Positions 46,336 to 54,914 of a DNA stretch of 64,000 nt are shown here, piece after piece. How positions within the stretch are numbered: position 1 is the stretch's first letter; each line of letters starts with the position of its first letter. The notes under the pieces were generated by a model. The model saw only the letters and a program-made list of their open reading frames with translations, ran no database searches and was not told where the DNA came from. Where the stretch lies: contig NZ_BLAD01000045.1 of NCBI RefSeq assembly GCF_009687845.1, positions 124,001-188,000 of the forward strand, given 5' to 3'. The stretch is from Acrocarpospora corrugata. Its GTDB lineage: Bacteria; Actinomycetota; Actinomycetes; Streptosporangiales; Streptosporangiaceae. Both the position numbers and the translations under genes were made by a program.

Positions 46336-46839
46336 TCAGGGGCTCTCCGGGTGATCACCAGTCAGTCCGTCAATCAATTCCCGGACAATGTCGATATGCC
46401 CGGCATGCCGGGCGTTCTCCTCGATCATGTGGATGAGCACCCACCGCATCGACACGATGTCCCCGAACCACGCCTGCCCGACATCCTCGACCTTGAGCTC
46501 GTCGATCACCCGGTCCGCCGCCGCCCGCGCCCGCGTGTAGAACGCGAAGACCTCCTCCGTGCTCTCCTGCTCCGTCACCCGCAGGTCGGCGTCCGGATCC
46601 CCGTCCACGAACGGAAGCGGCTCGGTCTCGCGCCCGAAGGTCTCGCAGAACCAGCTGTACTCCACCGCCCCCAGATGCTTGATCAGCCCCAGCAGGCTCG
46701 TCCCCGACGGCGTCATCTGCCGCCGCAGCTCCGCATCGCCGAGCCCCGAGACCTTCCACATGATCGCGTCGCGATGCCGGTCAAGGCTCACGCGCAGACT
46801 TTCCTTCTCATCGCCGGTGAACGGCACTCGTCGAGTCAC
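46336..46839 (-). CDS. DinB/DUF664-family protein
   Basis: 167 residues. Four-helix DinB-like fold: RVSLDRHRDAIMWKVSGLGDAELRRQMTPSGTSLLGLIKHLGAVEYSWFCETFG with the first metal His in KHLGAVEY, and MRWVLIHMIEENARHAGHIDIVRELIDG with the two later His of the triad. The family includes thiol transferases and DNA-damage-linked proteins, but most actinobacterial DUF664 members have no known function. Divergent from the YCII gene. Confidence 0.9.
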   Translation of the reverse strand: MTRRVPFTGDEKESLRVSLDRHRDAIMWKVSGLGDAELRRQMTPSGTSLLGLIKHLGAVEYSWFCETFGRETEPLPFVDGDPDADLRVTEQESTEEVFAFYTRARAAADRVIDELKVEDVGQAWFGDIVSMRWVLIHMIEENARHAGHIDIVRELIDGLTGDHPESP

Positions 46840-46989
46840 GGGGGCGACCGTAGCAGCGCCGTACGACAGGAATCACTGCCTTTTTCGCCCCGACTACGGT
46901 GGAAGACGCCAAGGATGTCGAGATCGCGACTCCCGTTCCGACCCCACTACGAGCAGCCCACCGGGGAGCCTCACCACCAAGGAGCCACC

Positions 46990-47352
46990 ATGAAGTACCT
47001 CCTCCTGATCCACGTCAACCCCGCCGCCCTGGACACCCTCTCCGAGGAAGAACGAACCGCCATCTTCGCCGAACACGACACCTTCACCGCACTAACCAAG
47101 GAATCCGGCGAACTCGTCGCCTTCACAGCCTTGGCCGACCCCACCAGCACCAGCACCGTACGCGTCCGCGACGGCGTCCCCGCCGTAACCGACGGCCCCT
47201 ACATAGAGGCGAAGGAATTCCTCGCCGGCTACTACATCGTCGACTGCGAAAAGCCGGAACGCGCAGCCGAACTCGCCGCCATGATCCCCGACGCCCGCCT
47301 GACCGCCATCGAAGTCCGCCCCGTCATGCACTCCGGCGGCACCGAAATGTAA
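46990..47352 (+). CDS. YCII-related protein
   Basis: 120 residues from ATG 46990 (AAGGAG six bases upstream). Typical YCII/DGPF-type dimeric alpha-beta barrel: KYLLLIHVNPAALDTLSEEE, FTALTKESGELVAFTALAD, VRDGVPAVTDGPYIEAKEFLAGYYIVDCE (D-G-P-Y/F-x-E signature), and IPDARLTAIEVRPVM. These small proteins often sit beside ECF sigma factors and may be enzymes or ligand sensors; no sigma gene is adjacent here. Confidence 0.92.
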   Translation: MKYLLLIHVNPAALDTLSEEERTAIFAEHDTFTALTKESGELVAFTALADPTSTSTVRVRDGVPAVTDGPYIEAKEFLAGYYIVDCEKPERAAELAAMIPDARLTAIEVRPVMHSGGTEM

Positions 47353-47492
47353 CCCCCCGTGACCGAGCTCCTCGGCGGTCCCCTCGTTTCACCCGGGACA
47401 AATCGCCCACTGGTCGCAATCGTGGTGTCTGGCGTCGTCCATCGACATACTGACGGATCGACAGGCCGTCAATTCCTGACCGGGGGACAGTC

Positions 47493-47700
47493 GTGTTGGT
47501 GGCGCGCTTCCGCACCGCTGACGTCTCTCCCGAACAACGCTTCGCGGCCTGGCACGAGATGACCGCCAAGGCGCTCATCAGCACTACCGTGACCAGCGAG
47601 AACGTGGACAACTTCGCGGCCGCGGTCAGTGTGCTCGATCTCGGTGTGGTGCAGATCTCCGTCGTGCTCGACGAGGACGGCTCCTCCGGGATTCCGGACA
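47493..47700 (+). pseudogene. AraC-family regulator, N-terminal fragment
   Basis: From GTG 47493 (GGGGGA upstream) the sequence reads LVARFRTADVSPEQRFAAWHEMTAKALISTTVTSENVDNFAAAVSVLDLGVVQISVV, the start of an AraC-type regulator with the ligand-binding domain found in NphR/ThcR-like proteins. After about 65 residues similarity ends and the frame runs into the 3' end of the aldo/keto reductase gene. The AraC DNA-binding domain is missing, so this is a deletion remnant. Confidence 0.7.
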
Positions 47701-47742
47701 GCGCCTACTGCAGCCGCGAATCCTGCGTGCAGCCATCGATGG

Positions 47743-48756
47743 TCAGCGGCGGCGCAGACGTTTGTCGCCGATCGCGGGAGATGCCGCGAGGTAGTTGTCC
47801 GCCGGGTTGATCTCGGTGCCGGGAGGCACGATCTCGTCGATTCGGTCGAGTACCTCCGCGCTGAGCTCGGCGTTCGCACCTGCCAGGAGATCATCGAGTT
47901 GTTCCGGTGTGCGCGGACCGATCAGGACGGAGGTGACGGCCGGGTGCGACAGGACGAACGCGGTGGCCAGGTGGGACAGCGGAACCCCCGCTTGGGCGGC
48001 GAGCTTGGAGAGCTCCTGGACGGCCTCCAGCCGGACCTGGTTGGCCGGGATCGACAGGTCGAAGGCTTGGGGAACCGCCGCCACGCGGTGGCCCCGGGTC
48101 GGGTCAGCCCGGCCGGACAGCCAGCCGCTGCTCAGCGGCCCGTAGGTGAGAACGCCCAGGCCGTGACGCTGCGCTGTGGGCAGCACGCCGCCTTCGATGG
48201 TTCTCGACAGGATCGAATAGCGCGGCTGCTCCGTGCGGAAGCGGTGGTGCCCGCCCTTGTCCGCGGTCCACTGCGCCTCGACGATCAGCTCGGCGGGGAA
48301 CGTCGAGGAGCCGATCGCGCGCACCTTACCGGAGCGGACCAGGTCGGAGAGGGCCGAGAGCGTCTCGTCGATATCGGTATCCGGGTCCGGCCGATGCATC
48401 TGGTAAAGATCGATGTAGTCGGTCCCGAGCCGCCGCAGGCTGTCCTCCACGGCGCGCTTGATCCACCGCGGTGAGCCGCCGCGCTGGTTGGCGTCCGGCC
48501 CCATGGGAAGGGCGAACTTCGTGGCGAGCACAACGTCGTCACGCCGGGCCTTGAGCGCCTTGCCGACGATCTCCTCCGACTCACCCCGTGAGTACACGTC
48601 GGCCGTGTCGATGAAGTTGATCCCCGCGTCCAACGCCGTATGAATCATGCGAACCGATTCGTCATGATCCGTATTGCCCATAGCTCCGAACATCATCGTC
48701 CCGAGCGCGAACTCGCTAACCGAAATGCCGGTTCCACCCAGAATCCTGCGCTTCAT
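47743..48756 (-). CDS. Aldo/keto reductase
   Basis: 337 residues. TIM-barrel NADPH oxidoreductase: ILGGTGISVSEFALGTMMFG, catalytic Asp and Tyr in INFIDTADVYSRGESEEIVGKAL, catalytic Lys in DVVLATKFALPMG, His in YIDLYQMHRPDPDTDIDETLSAL, and cofactor-binding STFPAE and VLIGPRTPEQLDDLL. It reduces aldehydes or ketones; physiological substrate unknown. Divergent from an MmyB-type regulator, which often controls an adjacent oxidoreductase of this sort. Confidence 0.93.
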   Translation of the reverse strand: MKRRILGGTGISVSEFALGTMMFGAMGNTDHDESVRMIHTALDAGINFIDTADVYSRGESEEIVGKALKARRDDVVLATKFALPMGPDANQRGGSPRWIKRAVEDSLRRLGTDYIDLYQMHRPDPDTDIDETLSALSDLVRSGKVRAIGSSTFPAELIVEAQWTADKGGHHRFRTEQPRYSILSRTIEGGVLPTAQRHGLGVLTYGPLSSGWLSGRADPTRGHRVAAVPQAFDLSIPANQVRLEAVQELSKLAAQAGVPLSHLATAFVLSHPAVTSVLIGPRTPEQLDDLLAGANAELSAEVLDRIDEIVPPGTEINPADNYLAASPAIGDKRLRRR

Positions 48757-48920
48757 CGCTGTCCCTTTCCTGGTAGAGACCCCGGTACTCGGTGGTCAAC
48801 CTCCAGCCAACTACGGCCACGGCATCCTCCAGTCCGCGAGAGAGGCCCCCTTCTACCGGGGGTCCAGCAGACCCCCTTTCGCGGACCGACGATCTCGTAC
48901 CCTGACCTAGCCTCGACACC

Positions 48921-49841
48921 ATGAGCGACGTCTCCTCCAAAGCCGAGGGCAACCCGGAGCTTCGGCAGTTCCTGCGCTCCCGCCGGTCCCGGATCAGCCC
49001 CGGGGAGGCCGGGCTGTCCCCGCAGCCGGGGGCGCGGCGGGTGCCGGGCCTGCGCCGGGAGGAGGTGGCCCAGCTCGCCGGGGTGAGCGTCGACTACTAC
49101 GTGCGTCTCGAACGTGGCCGGAGCCTGAACGCCTCCGAGAGCGTGCTGGACGCCGTCGCGCGGGCGCTGCGCCTGAACGACGTCGAGCGCACCCACCTGT
49201 TCGCCCTGGCCAGGCCCTCCGCCGCGCAGCGCCACCCGCTGCCGCCGCAGCGCGTCCGGCCCGGACTTTATCGAGTCCTGGAGACCATGACCGAGACCCC
49301 CGCCATGGTCACCGGCCGACGCCTCGACGTCCTGGCCACCAACCGGATGGCCCGCGTGCTGCTCACCGACTTCGACGCGCTCCCCCACCGCGAACGCAAC
49401 ATGGCGCGCTTCATGTTCCTCGACGAAGCCGCCCGCGAGTTGTACACCGACTGGGAGACGGCCGCCCGGGACGCCGTCGCCGCCCTCCACCTGTATGCGG
49501 GAAGTCACCCCCACGACCCGCAACTCGCCGAACTCATCGGCGACCTGTCCCTCCGCGACAGAGACTTCCGCCGCTGGTGGGCCGACCACGACGTCCTGCT
49601 CCGCACCAACGGCACCAAGCGCTACCACCACCCCCTGGTCGGCGACCTCACCCTCGGCTATGAAGCGTTCACCCCCACCGGCGACCCCGACCAGACGTTC
49701 TCCCTGCACACCACCGAACCCGGCTCCCCATCCGAACACGCACTCCGCCTACTCGCCGTCTGGACCAACGAACAGACCACCCCGGACTCGACGTCCCGCA
49801 GCCGAGACGAGAACCGAGCATGGAGCACGGAGGGCCGCTGA
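48921..49841 (+). CDS. XRE-family regulator with MmyB-like ligand domain
   Basis: 306 residues. N-terminal HTH: LRSRRSRISPGEAGLSPQPGARRVPGLRREEVAQLAGVSVDYYVRLERGRSLNASESVLDAVARAL, the standard actinobacterial MmyB pattern. The rest is a PAS-like MmyB domain (VLATNRMARVLLTDFDALPHRERNMARFMFLDEAARELYTDWE, RDRDFRRWWADHDV, HPLVGDLTLGYEAF) that binds fatty-acid-like ligands in characterised relatives. Divergent from the aldo/keto reductase, which is its likely target. Confidence 0.94.
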   Translation: MSDVSSKAEGNPELRQFLRSRRSRISPGEAGLSPQPGARRVPGLRREEVAQLAGVSVDYYVRLERGRSLNASESVLDAVARALRLNDVERTHLFALARPSAAQRHPLPPQRVRPGLYRVLETMTETPAMVTGRRLDVLATNRMARVLLTDFDALPHRERNMARFMFLDEAARELYTDWETAARDAVAALHLYAGSHPHDPQLAELIGDLSLRDRDFRRWWADHDVLLRTNGTKRYHHPLVGDLTLGYEAFTPTGDPDQTFSLHTTEPGSPSEHALRLLAVWTNEQTTPDSTSRSRDENRAWSTEGR

Positions 49842-49953
49842 CATCAAACGCAGAGCCCAGGTAAGGGAGCACAACGCGACAGCCTCGACGCTCTCGATCC
49901 CGACGCAGAGACGGCCGTACGAAGCGTGGCTACGCAGGGCCTCCGCGCCTAGC

Positions 49954-52764
49954 ATGAGCGGGATGGACGGGCTGTTCGAGCGTGGGCGAGAGCTCGGCGA
50001 ACTCGGCGACCATTTCGCGCGGGCCGCCGCCGGAGAGGGTCGTCTGGTGGTGGTCGAGGGACCCGCCGGGATCGGCAAGAGTCGGCTGCTCACGGAGATC
50101 CGGCGGCGCGCCGAGGGGTCCGTGCGGGTGCTCTCGGCCCGGGGCAGCGGGCTCGAAGGGGAGTTCGCGTTCGGTGTGGTCCGGCAGCTGTTCGAGGCGG
50201 AGCTGACGGCGCCGGAGCGCAGGGAGGCGCTACTCGCCGGCGCGGCGGCTTCGGCGGCCGCGGTCTTCGGTGAGCTGGGCGACGGCGCGGACGGTGGGGG
50301 TGCCAGTTTCGCCTCGCTGCACGGGCTGTACTGGCTCGTTCTCAACCTGGCGGAGGAGACCCCGCTGCTGCTGGCCGTCGACGACCTCCACTGGTGCGAT
50401 CGGCCGTCGCTGCTGTTCTTCGCGTACCTGGCCCGGCGGCTTGAAGGCCAGCCGATCCTGCTGCTCATGGGCCTGCGCGACGCCGAGCCCGGCACCGACC
50501 CCGCGCTGCTCGGGGAGATCACGCGCGACTCGGCCGCGATCGGTGTCCGTCCCGGGCCGCTGACCGGGGCGGGCGTGGCGGAGTTCATCGAGGAGCGCCT
50601 GGGAGTGGCGCCGGACGGAGAGTTCCTGGCCGCCTGCCACGAGTCGACCGGGGGCAATCCCCTCCTGCTCAGCCAGTTGGTCACGGCGCTGCGCAGCGAG
50701 GGCGTACATCCGGAAGCCCGTCATGTCGCCCGCGTCATGACCATCGGCCCGCGGGCGGTGTCGCGTACGGTCCTGTTGCGCCTTGCCCGTCTGCCCGCCG
50801 ACGCGCGGGCTGTCGCCCAGGCCGTCGCGGTGCTGGGCGACGGGGCCAGACTCCCCGCGGTCGCGAAGCTGGCCGGCGTCGCGGAGGAGCACATGGCCGA
50901 GGCGACGCGCGGCCTCGCCCATACCGACATCCTCCGTCCTGAGCTGCCGCTGTCCTTCGTCCACCCGCTGGTACGCGACGCGATCTACCACGATCTGTCC
51001 CCCGGGGAGCGCGAGCTGCAGCACGTGAGAGCGGCGGCGCTCCTTCGGGACAGCGGTGCACCCGCCGAGCAGGTGGCCGCGCAGCTGCTGCACACCTCAC
51101 CGCGCGGTGAGCGCTGGGCCGCCGAGTTGCTGCGGGAGGCGGGGCGCGACGCGATGCACGCCGGAGCGGTGGACAGCGCCGTCGCCTACCTGCGGCGTGC
51201 GCTGGATGACACCCCTGCGGCCACCGACCGGGGGCGGCTGTTGCTGGAACTGGGCGCGGCGGAAGTGTTCACGAGCGGCCGGGCTGCGGCGAAGCACCTG
51301 GCCCTCGCCTACGAGGAGTTGGCCGAACCCGCCTCCCGCGCTGCGGCGGCCGGGCTGCTGGGCAGGGCGCTGCTGTTCCTGGGATCAGCCGAGGAGGCCG
51401 CGTCGATCGCGCGGCGGGCGGCGACGGAACTCCCGGACGAGTCGGACGAGTCGGACGACCTTCGCATGGGACTCAAGGCGTTCGAGTTCATGACCATCAT
51501 CTTCAGGGCGGGCGACCCGCGGCACCTGTCTCGTCTCCGCGAGTACCGCCGCCTCCCCGGCGGAGGCCCCGGTTCGCGAATGCTCGCCGCCATGGCCGCG
51601 TGGGAGGCGGTCTGCACCGATGGCAACGCCGCGGAGTGCGCCGTGCTGGCCCTCGCGGCGCTCGCGGGTGACCACCTCAGGGCGGCCGATCCCGCCCTGA
51701 TCGTGTTCGCGGCGATCGTCACCCTCGTCGTCACAGACCGTCCCGAGGTGGTCGAGGTCTGGCAGCCGGTCATCGCGGACACGCACCGGCGCGGGTCGCT
51801 GTTGTCGGTGGCATCGATTCATATCTGGCACGGCTTCGGCAACCTGCGGCGCGGTGACCTGGCCGCGGCCGAGGAGTCACTCCGGGCCGCCGAGAGCGAG
51901 TTCGCACTCTGGGGTCACGCCGACTCCTCTGTCACCATCTGCCGCACCTTCCTGGCCGAGACCCTGCATGAGCGTGGCCGCTCCGATGTGTCCGGCCTGC
52001 TGGTACGCCTTGGAACGATCGATCCCGGCAAGAACACGACGGGCTGGTGGTTGGGGACGCGGGTGGTGCTGCTCACCGCCGCCGGCCGTGCCGGGGAGGC
52101 GGTGGCCACGGCCGACGAACTGGCGGCGCACTGCGCGGCCATTCCCGATCCCGCGAGGCTCTGGTGGCGGTCTCTGAAGGCCGAGGCGCTCGACCGGCTG
52201 GACCGCCGCGCGGAGGCGATCGAGCTGACCCGGCAGGAGCTTGAGGTCACCCGGGAGTTCGGCGCGCCCTGGTCGCTCGGGCGGACCCTACGGGTTCTGG
52301 GCACCCTGGAGCGTGACGAAGATCGGCTGCGGGAGGCCGTGGCCGTACTCGAAGGGTCCACCGCCCGTCTGGAGCACGCGAAGGCGCTCGCCGCGCTCGG
52401 CTCCACGCTCAGACGGGCCAAGAAGCCGACCGAGGCGCGTGAGCCGCTGCGGCGCGCCCTGGAGGTGGCCAGCGCCTGCGGCGCGGAACGCCTCGCCGAG
52501 CAGGTGCGCGCGGAGTTGCACGCCTGCGGCGCCCGCCCGAGGCGCGACGCGCTCAGCGGTGTGCAGTCGCTCACGCCCGGAGAGCGCCGCGTCGTGGACC
52601 TCGCGGCCGGAGGGCGGACGAATCGTGACATCGCCCAGGAGCTCTACGTGACCCCCGGAACGGTGGAGATCCATCTCTCCAACGCCTACCGCAAACTCGG
52701 GATCCGCTCGCGTTCCGAACTCCAGCGTGTGCTCACCGCGACCGGAATCCTTGGGGGTTCCTAG
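49954..52764 (+). CDS. Large ATP-binding LuxR regulator (LAL)
   Basis: 936 residues from ATG 49954; ATG 49963 (DGLFERGRELGEL) is nearly as good. N-terminal STAND-type ATPase with Walker A VVEGPAGIGKSRLLTEI and Walker B PLLLAVDDLHWCDRPSLLFFAYLARRL, winged helix and sensor region (RLARLPADARAVAQAVAVLGDGARL). A long TPR-like middle of about 500 residues follows, then a C-terminal LuxR HTH LTPGERRVVDLAAGGRTNRDIAQELYVTPGTVEIHLSNAYRKLG. LAL proteins are ATP-dependent activators of uptake or secondary-metabolite genes. The flavin oxidase 104 bases downstream may be its target. Confidence 0.94.
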   Translation: MSGMDGLFERGRELGELGDHFARAAAGEGRLVVVEGPAGIGKSRLLTEIRRRAEGSVRVLSARGSGLEGEFAFGVVRQLFEAELTAPERREALLAGAAASAAAVFGELGDGADGGGASFASLHGLYWLVLNLAEETPLLLAVDDLHWCDRPSLLFFAYLARRLEGQPILLLMGLRDAEPGTDPALLGEITRDSAAIGVRPGPLTGAGVAEFIEERLGVAPDGEFLAACHESTGGNPLLLSQLVTALRSEGVHPEARHVARVMTIGPRAVSRTVLLRLARLPADARAVAQAVAVLGDGARLPAVAKLAGVAEEHMAEATRGLAHTDILRPELPLSFVHPLVRDAIYHDLSPGERELQHVRAAALLRDSGAPAEQVAAQLLHTSPRGERWAAELLREAGRDAMHAGAVDSAVAYLRRALDDTPAATDRGRLLLELGAAEVFTSGRAAAKHLALAYEELAEPASRAAAAGLLGRALLFLGSAEEAASIARRAATELPDESDESDDLRMGLKAFEFMTIIFRAGDPRHLSRLREYRRLPGGGPGSRMLAAMAAWEAVCTDGNAAECAVLALAALAGDHLRAADPALIVFAAIVTLVVTDRPEVVEVWQPVIADTHRRGSLLSVASIHIWHGFGNLRRGDLAAAEESLRAAESEFALWGHADSSVTICRTFLAETLHERGRSDVSGLLVRLGTIDPGKNTTGWWLGTRVVLLTAAGRAGEAVATADELAAHCAAIPDPARLWWRSLKAEALDRLDRRAEAIELTRQELEVTREFGAPWSLGRTLRVLGTLERDEDRLREAVAVLEGSTARLEHAKALAALGSTLRRAKKPTEAREPLRRALEVASACGAERLAEQVRAELHACGARPRRDALSGVQSLTPGERRVVDLAAGGRTNRDIAQELYVTPGTVEIHLSNAYRKLGIRSRSELQRVLTATGILGGS

Positions 52765-52868
52765 GGGACCCCTGCCCAAATTCTCGGGGCGTCTGTATGG
52801 GAACCGCCTCGATGCCCGCCAAGCCGGCCTCGCCGGATGCTGCTGGGACATCGAGAAAGGGACTTCAG

Positions 52869-54215
52869 ATGACAATCACCGGCATATCCAGTGACCTCGG
52901 CCGCATGGTCCACCCCGGCGACCCCGACTGGGACGCCGCGCGCGGCACCTTCAACCTGCTGGTCGATCAGCGGCCCGAGGCGATCGCCTTCCCCGCCGAC
53001 GATCGCGAGGTCGCCGCCGTGATCGCCTACGCGCGCCGGCGCGGCCTCCGGGTCGCCGCCCAGGCCACGGGGCACAACCCCGCTCCGCTCGGCTCCCTGG
53101 CGGGAACGCTGATCCTGAACACGTCGGCGCTGACCGGAGTCTCGATCGACGCCGACGCCCGCCGGGTCCGCGTCGGCGCGGCCACCAAATGGGAGAAAGT
53201 GACCCCGCGCCTCTCCGAACTCGGGCTCGCGGGCCTGCACGGCTCCTCCCCGGACGTGGGCATCGTCGGCTACTCACTCGGCGGCGGAATCGGCTGGCTC
53301 GCCCGCAAGTACGGCATGCAGTCCAACGCGGTCACCGCGATCGAGCTCGTCACGGCCGAAGGCCACCTCATCCGCACCGACCACGCGCACGAGCCCGACC
53401 TGTTCTGGGCGCTGCGCGGCGGCGGCGGCAACTTCGGCGTCGTGACCGCGATCGAGTTCGCCGTCCACCCGGTGCGCGAGCTGTACTCCGGCGCGATGTT
53501 CTTCCCGATCGAGCGTGCCTCGGAGGTCCTCCACACCTGGACCGCACTGCTGCCGGCGCTGCCCGAGGAAATCACCGCGTGGGCCACCATCCTGCACTTC
53601 CCGCCGCTGCCCGACGTCCCCGAGCTGTTCCGCGGACGCTCCTTCGTCATCGTCATGGCGGCCTTCCTGGGCTCCGAGGCCGACGGGTGCGAACTGCTGC
53701 GGCCTTTACGCCGGCTCGGCCCCGAGATGGACACGTTCGCGATGCAGCCGCCGGACGCGCTCAGCGAGCTCGCCATGGACCCGCCCGACCCGCTGCCCTA
53801 CTGGACCACGACCGCTCTGCTCGACGAGCTGCCGTCCACCGCGATCGAGCAGGTGGCCCAGCTTGCCGGCCCAGGATCGCCGCTCACGATGGTGCAGCTC
53901 CGCCACATGGGCGGCGCCCTGGCCCGCCACGAGCCGGGCGCGGGAGCACGCGCGACGCTCCCCGGCCAGATCGTGATGTTCGGCCTCGGGGTCATTCCCG
54001 ACGAGAGCTTGAGGCCGGCGGTCCTGGCAGGACTCGACGCCCTGTCCGCCGCCGTCGCACCGCACCGCGTCGGCGACTACCCGAACTTCGTCGAGGAACC
54101 GACGGACGCGAGCGCCTTCTTCGACACCGACACCTGGAATCTGCTCCGCCGCGTCAAGGCCCTCTACGACCCGGACGACTTGTTCCGGGGCAACCACCAC
54201 ATACCACCGGCGTAG
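52869..54215 (+). CDS. FAD-linked oxidase, berberine-bridge-enzyme type
   Basis: 448 residues from ATG 52869 (AAAGGGA upstream). PCMH-type FAD domain: RPEAIAFPADDREVAAVIAYARRRGLRVAAQATGHNP, where the His of TGHNP is the expected covalent flavin site, and GSLAGTLILNTSALTGVSIDADARRVRVGAATKW. The second site GLHGSSPDVGIVGYSLGGGIGWLARKYG lacks the Cys seen in bicovalent members. The C-terminal BBE motif is NFVEEPTDASAFFDTDTWNLLRRVKALYDPDDLFRGNHHI. It oxidises a sugar or alcohol-type substrate; identity unknown. Confidence 0.92.
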   Translation: MTITGISSDLGRMVHPGDPDWDAARGTFNLLVDQRPEAIAFPADDREVAAVIAYARRRGLRVAAQATGHNPAPLGSLAGTLILNTSALTGVSIDADARRVRVGAATKWEKVTPRLSELGLAGLHGSSPDVGIVGYSLGGGIGWLARKYGMQSNAVTAIELVTAEGHLIRTDHAHEPDLFWALRGGGGNFGVVTAIEFAVHPVRELYSGAMFFPIERASEVLHTWTALLPALPEEITAWATILHFPPLPDVPELFRGRSFVIVMAAFLGSEADGCELLRPLRRLGPEMDTFAMQPPDALSELAMDPPDPLPYWTTTALLDELPSTAIEQVAQLAGPGSPLTMVQLRHMGGALARHEPGAGARATLPGQIVMFGLGVIPDESLRPAVLAGLDALSAAVAPHRVGDYPNFVEEPTDASAFFDTDTWNLLRRVKALYDPDDLFRGNHHIPPA

Positions 54216-54257
54216 TCACGGGGGCCGAACGCAGCATCCACCAGGACACGAACACCG

Positions 54258-54914
54258 TCAGCGGCCGAGGCCCGCGTCTCGGCCGCGGATGATCGCTTCC
54301 GCCCGGTCGGCCGCCTGGAGTTTGGTGAGCACCGCGTACACGTGGTTGCGCACGGTCTTCTGCGACAAGAACAGCCGTGCGGCGATCTGGCCGTTCGACA
54401 GACCGGCGGCGACCAGGTCGAGCACCTCGTGTTCGCGGGCGGTCAAGGTCGGGAACGCCGTGGCGGTGCCGCTCCGCGGTCTCGGGGCCAGGAAGTCGGC
54501 GATGCGCGAGGCCAGGACCGCGCCGAACACCACACCGCCGCCGGCCACCGTGGTGATCGCGCGGACCACCTCGTCCGGCTCGGCGCCCTTGAGGAGGTAA
54601 CCACGCGCGCCGGCACGGAGCGCGTCGAATATGGTGCCGTCCTCTTCGGACATGGTGAGCACCACGACACCGGTCTCCGGGTGCTCCTGGAGGAGACGGC
54701 GGGTGGCCTCGATTCCATCCATGTCGGGCATCTGCACGTCCATGACCACCACGTCGGGTTCTCGCCTGGTGGCCTGCTCAAGGGCTTCGACGCCGGTCGA
54801 CGCGGTTCCGACGACTTCGACCTCGTCGATGCTGCGCAGCAGCGCCGCGAAGCCTTCACGGAACACCGGGTGATCGTCCACCACGAGCACCCGTACCGGC
54901 CGCTTACCGGTCAT
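54258..54914 (-). CDS. NarL/FixJ-family response regulator
   Basis: 218 residues from ATG 54914, overlapping the kinase stop as ATGA. Receiver domain: VRVLVVDDHPVFREGFAALL, phospho-acceptor Asp in VVVMDVQMPDMDGIEATRRL, Thr/Ser switch VVVLTMSEED, Lys in GYLLKGAEPDEV. The output HTH is LTAREHEVLDLVAAGLSNGQIAARLFLSQKTVRNHVYAVLTKLQA. It partners the histidine kinase encoded immediately upstream. Confidence 0.96.
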   Translation of the reverse strand: MTGKRPVRVLVVDDHPVFREGFAALLRSIDEVEVVGTASTGVEALEQATRREPDVVVMDVQMPDMDGIEATRRLLQEHPETGVVVLTMSEEDGTIFDALRAGARGYLLKGAEPDEVVRAITTVAGGGVVFGAVLASRIADFLAPRPRSGTATAFPTLTAREHEVLDLVAAGLSNGQIAARLFLSQKTVRNHVYAVLTKLQAADRAEAIIRGRDAGLGR

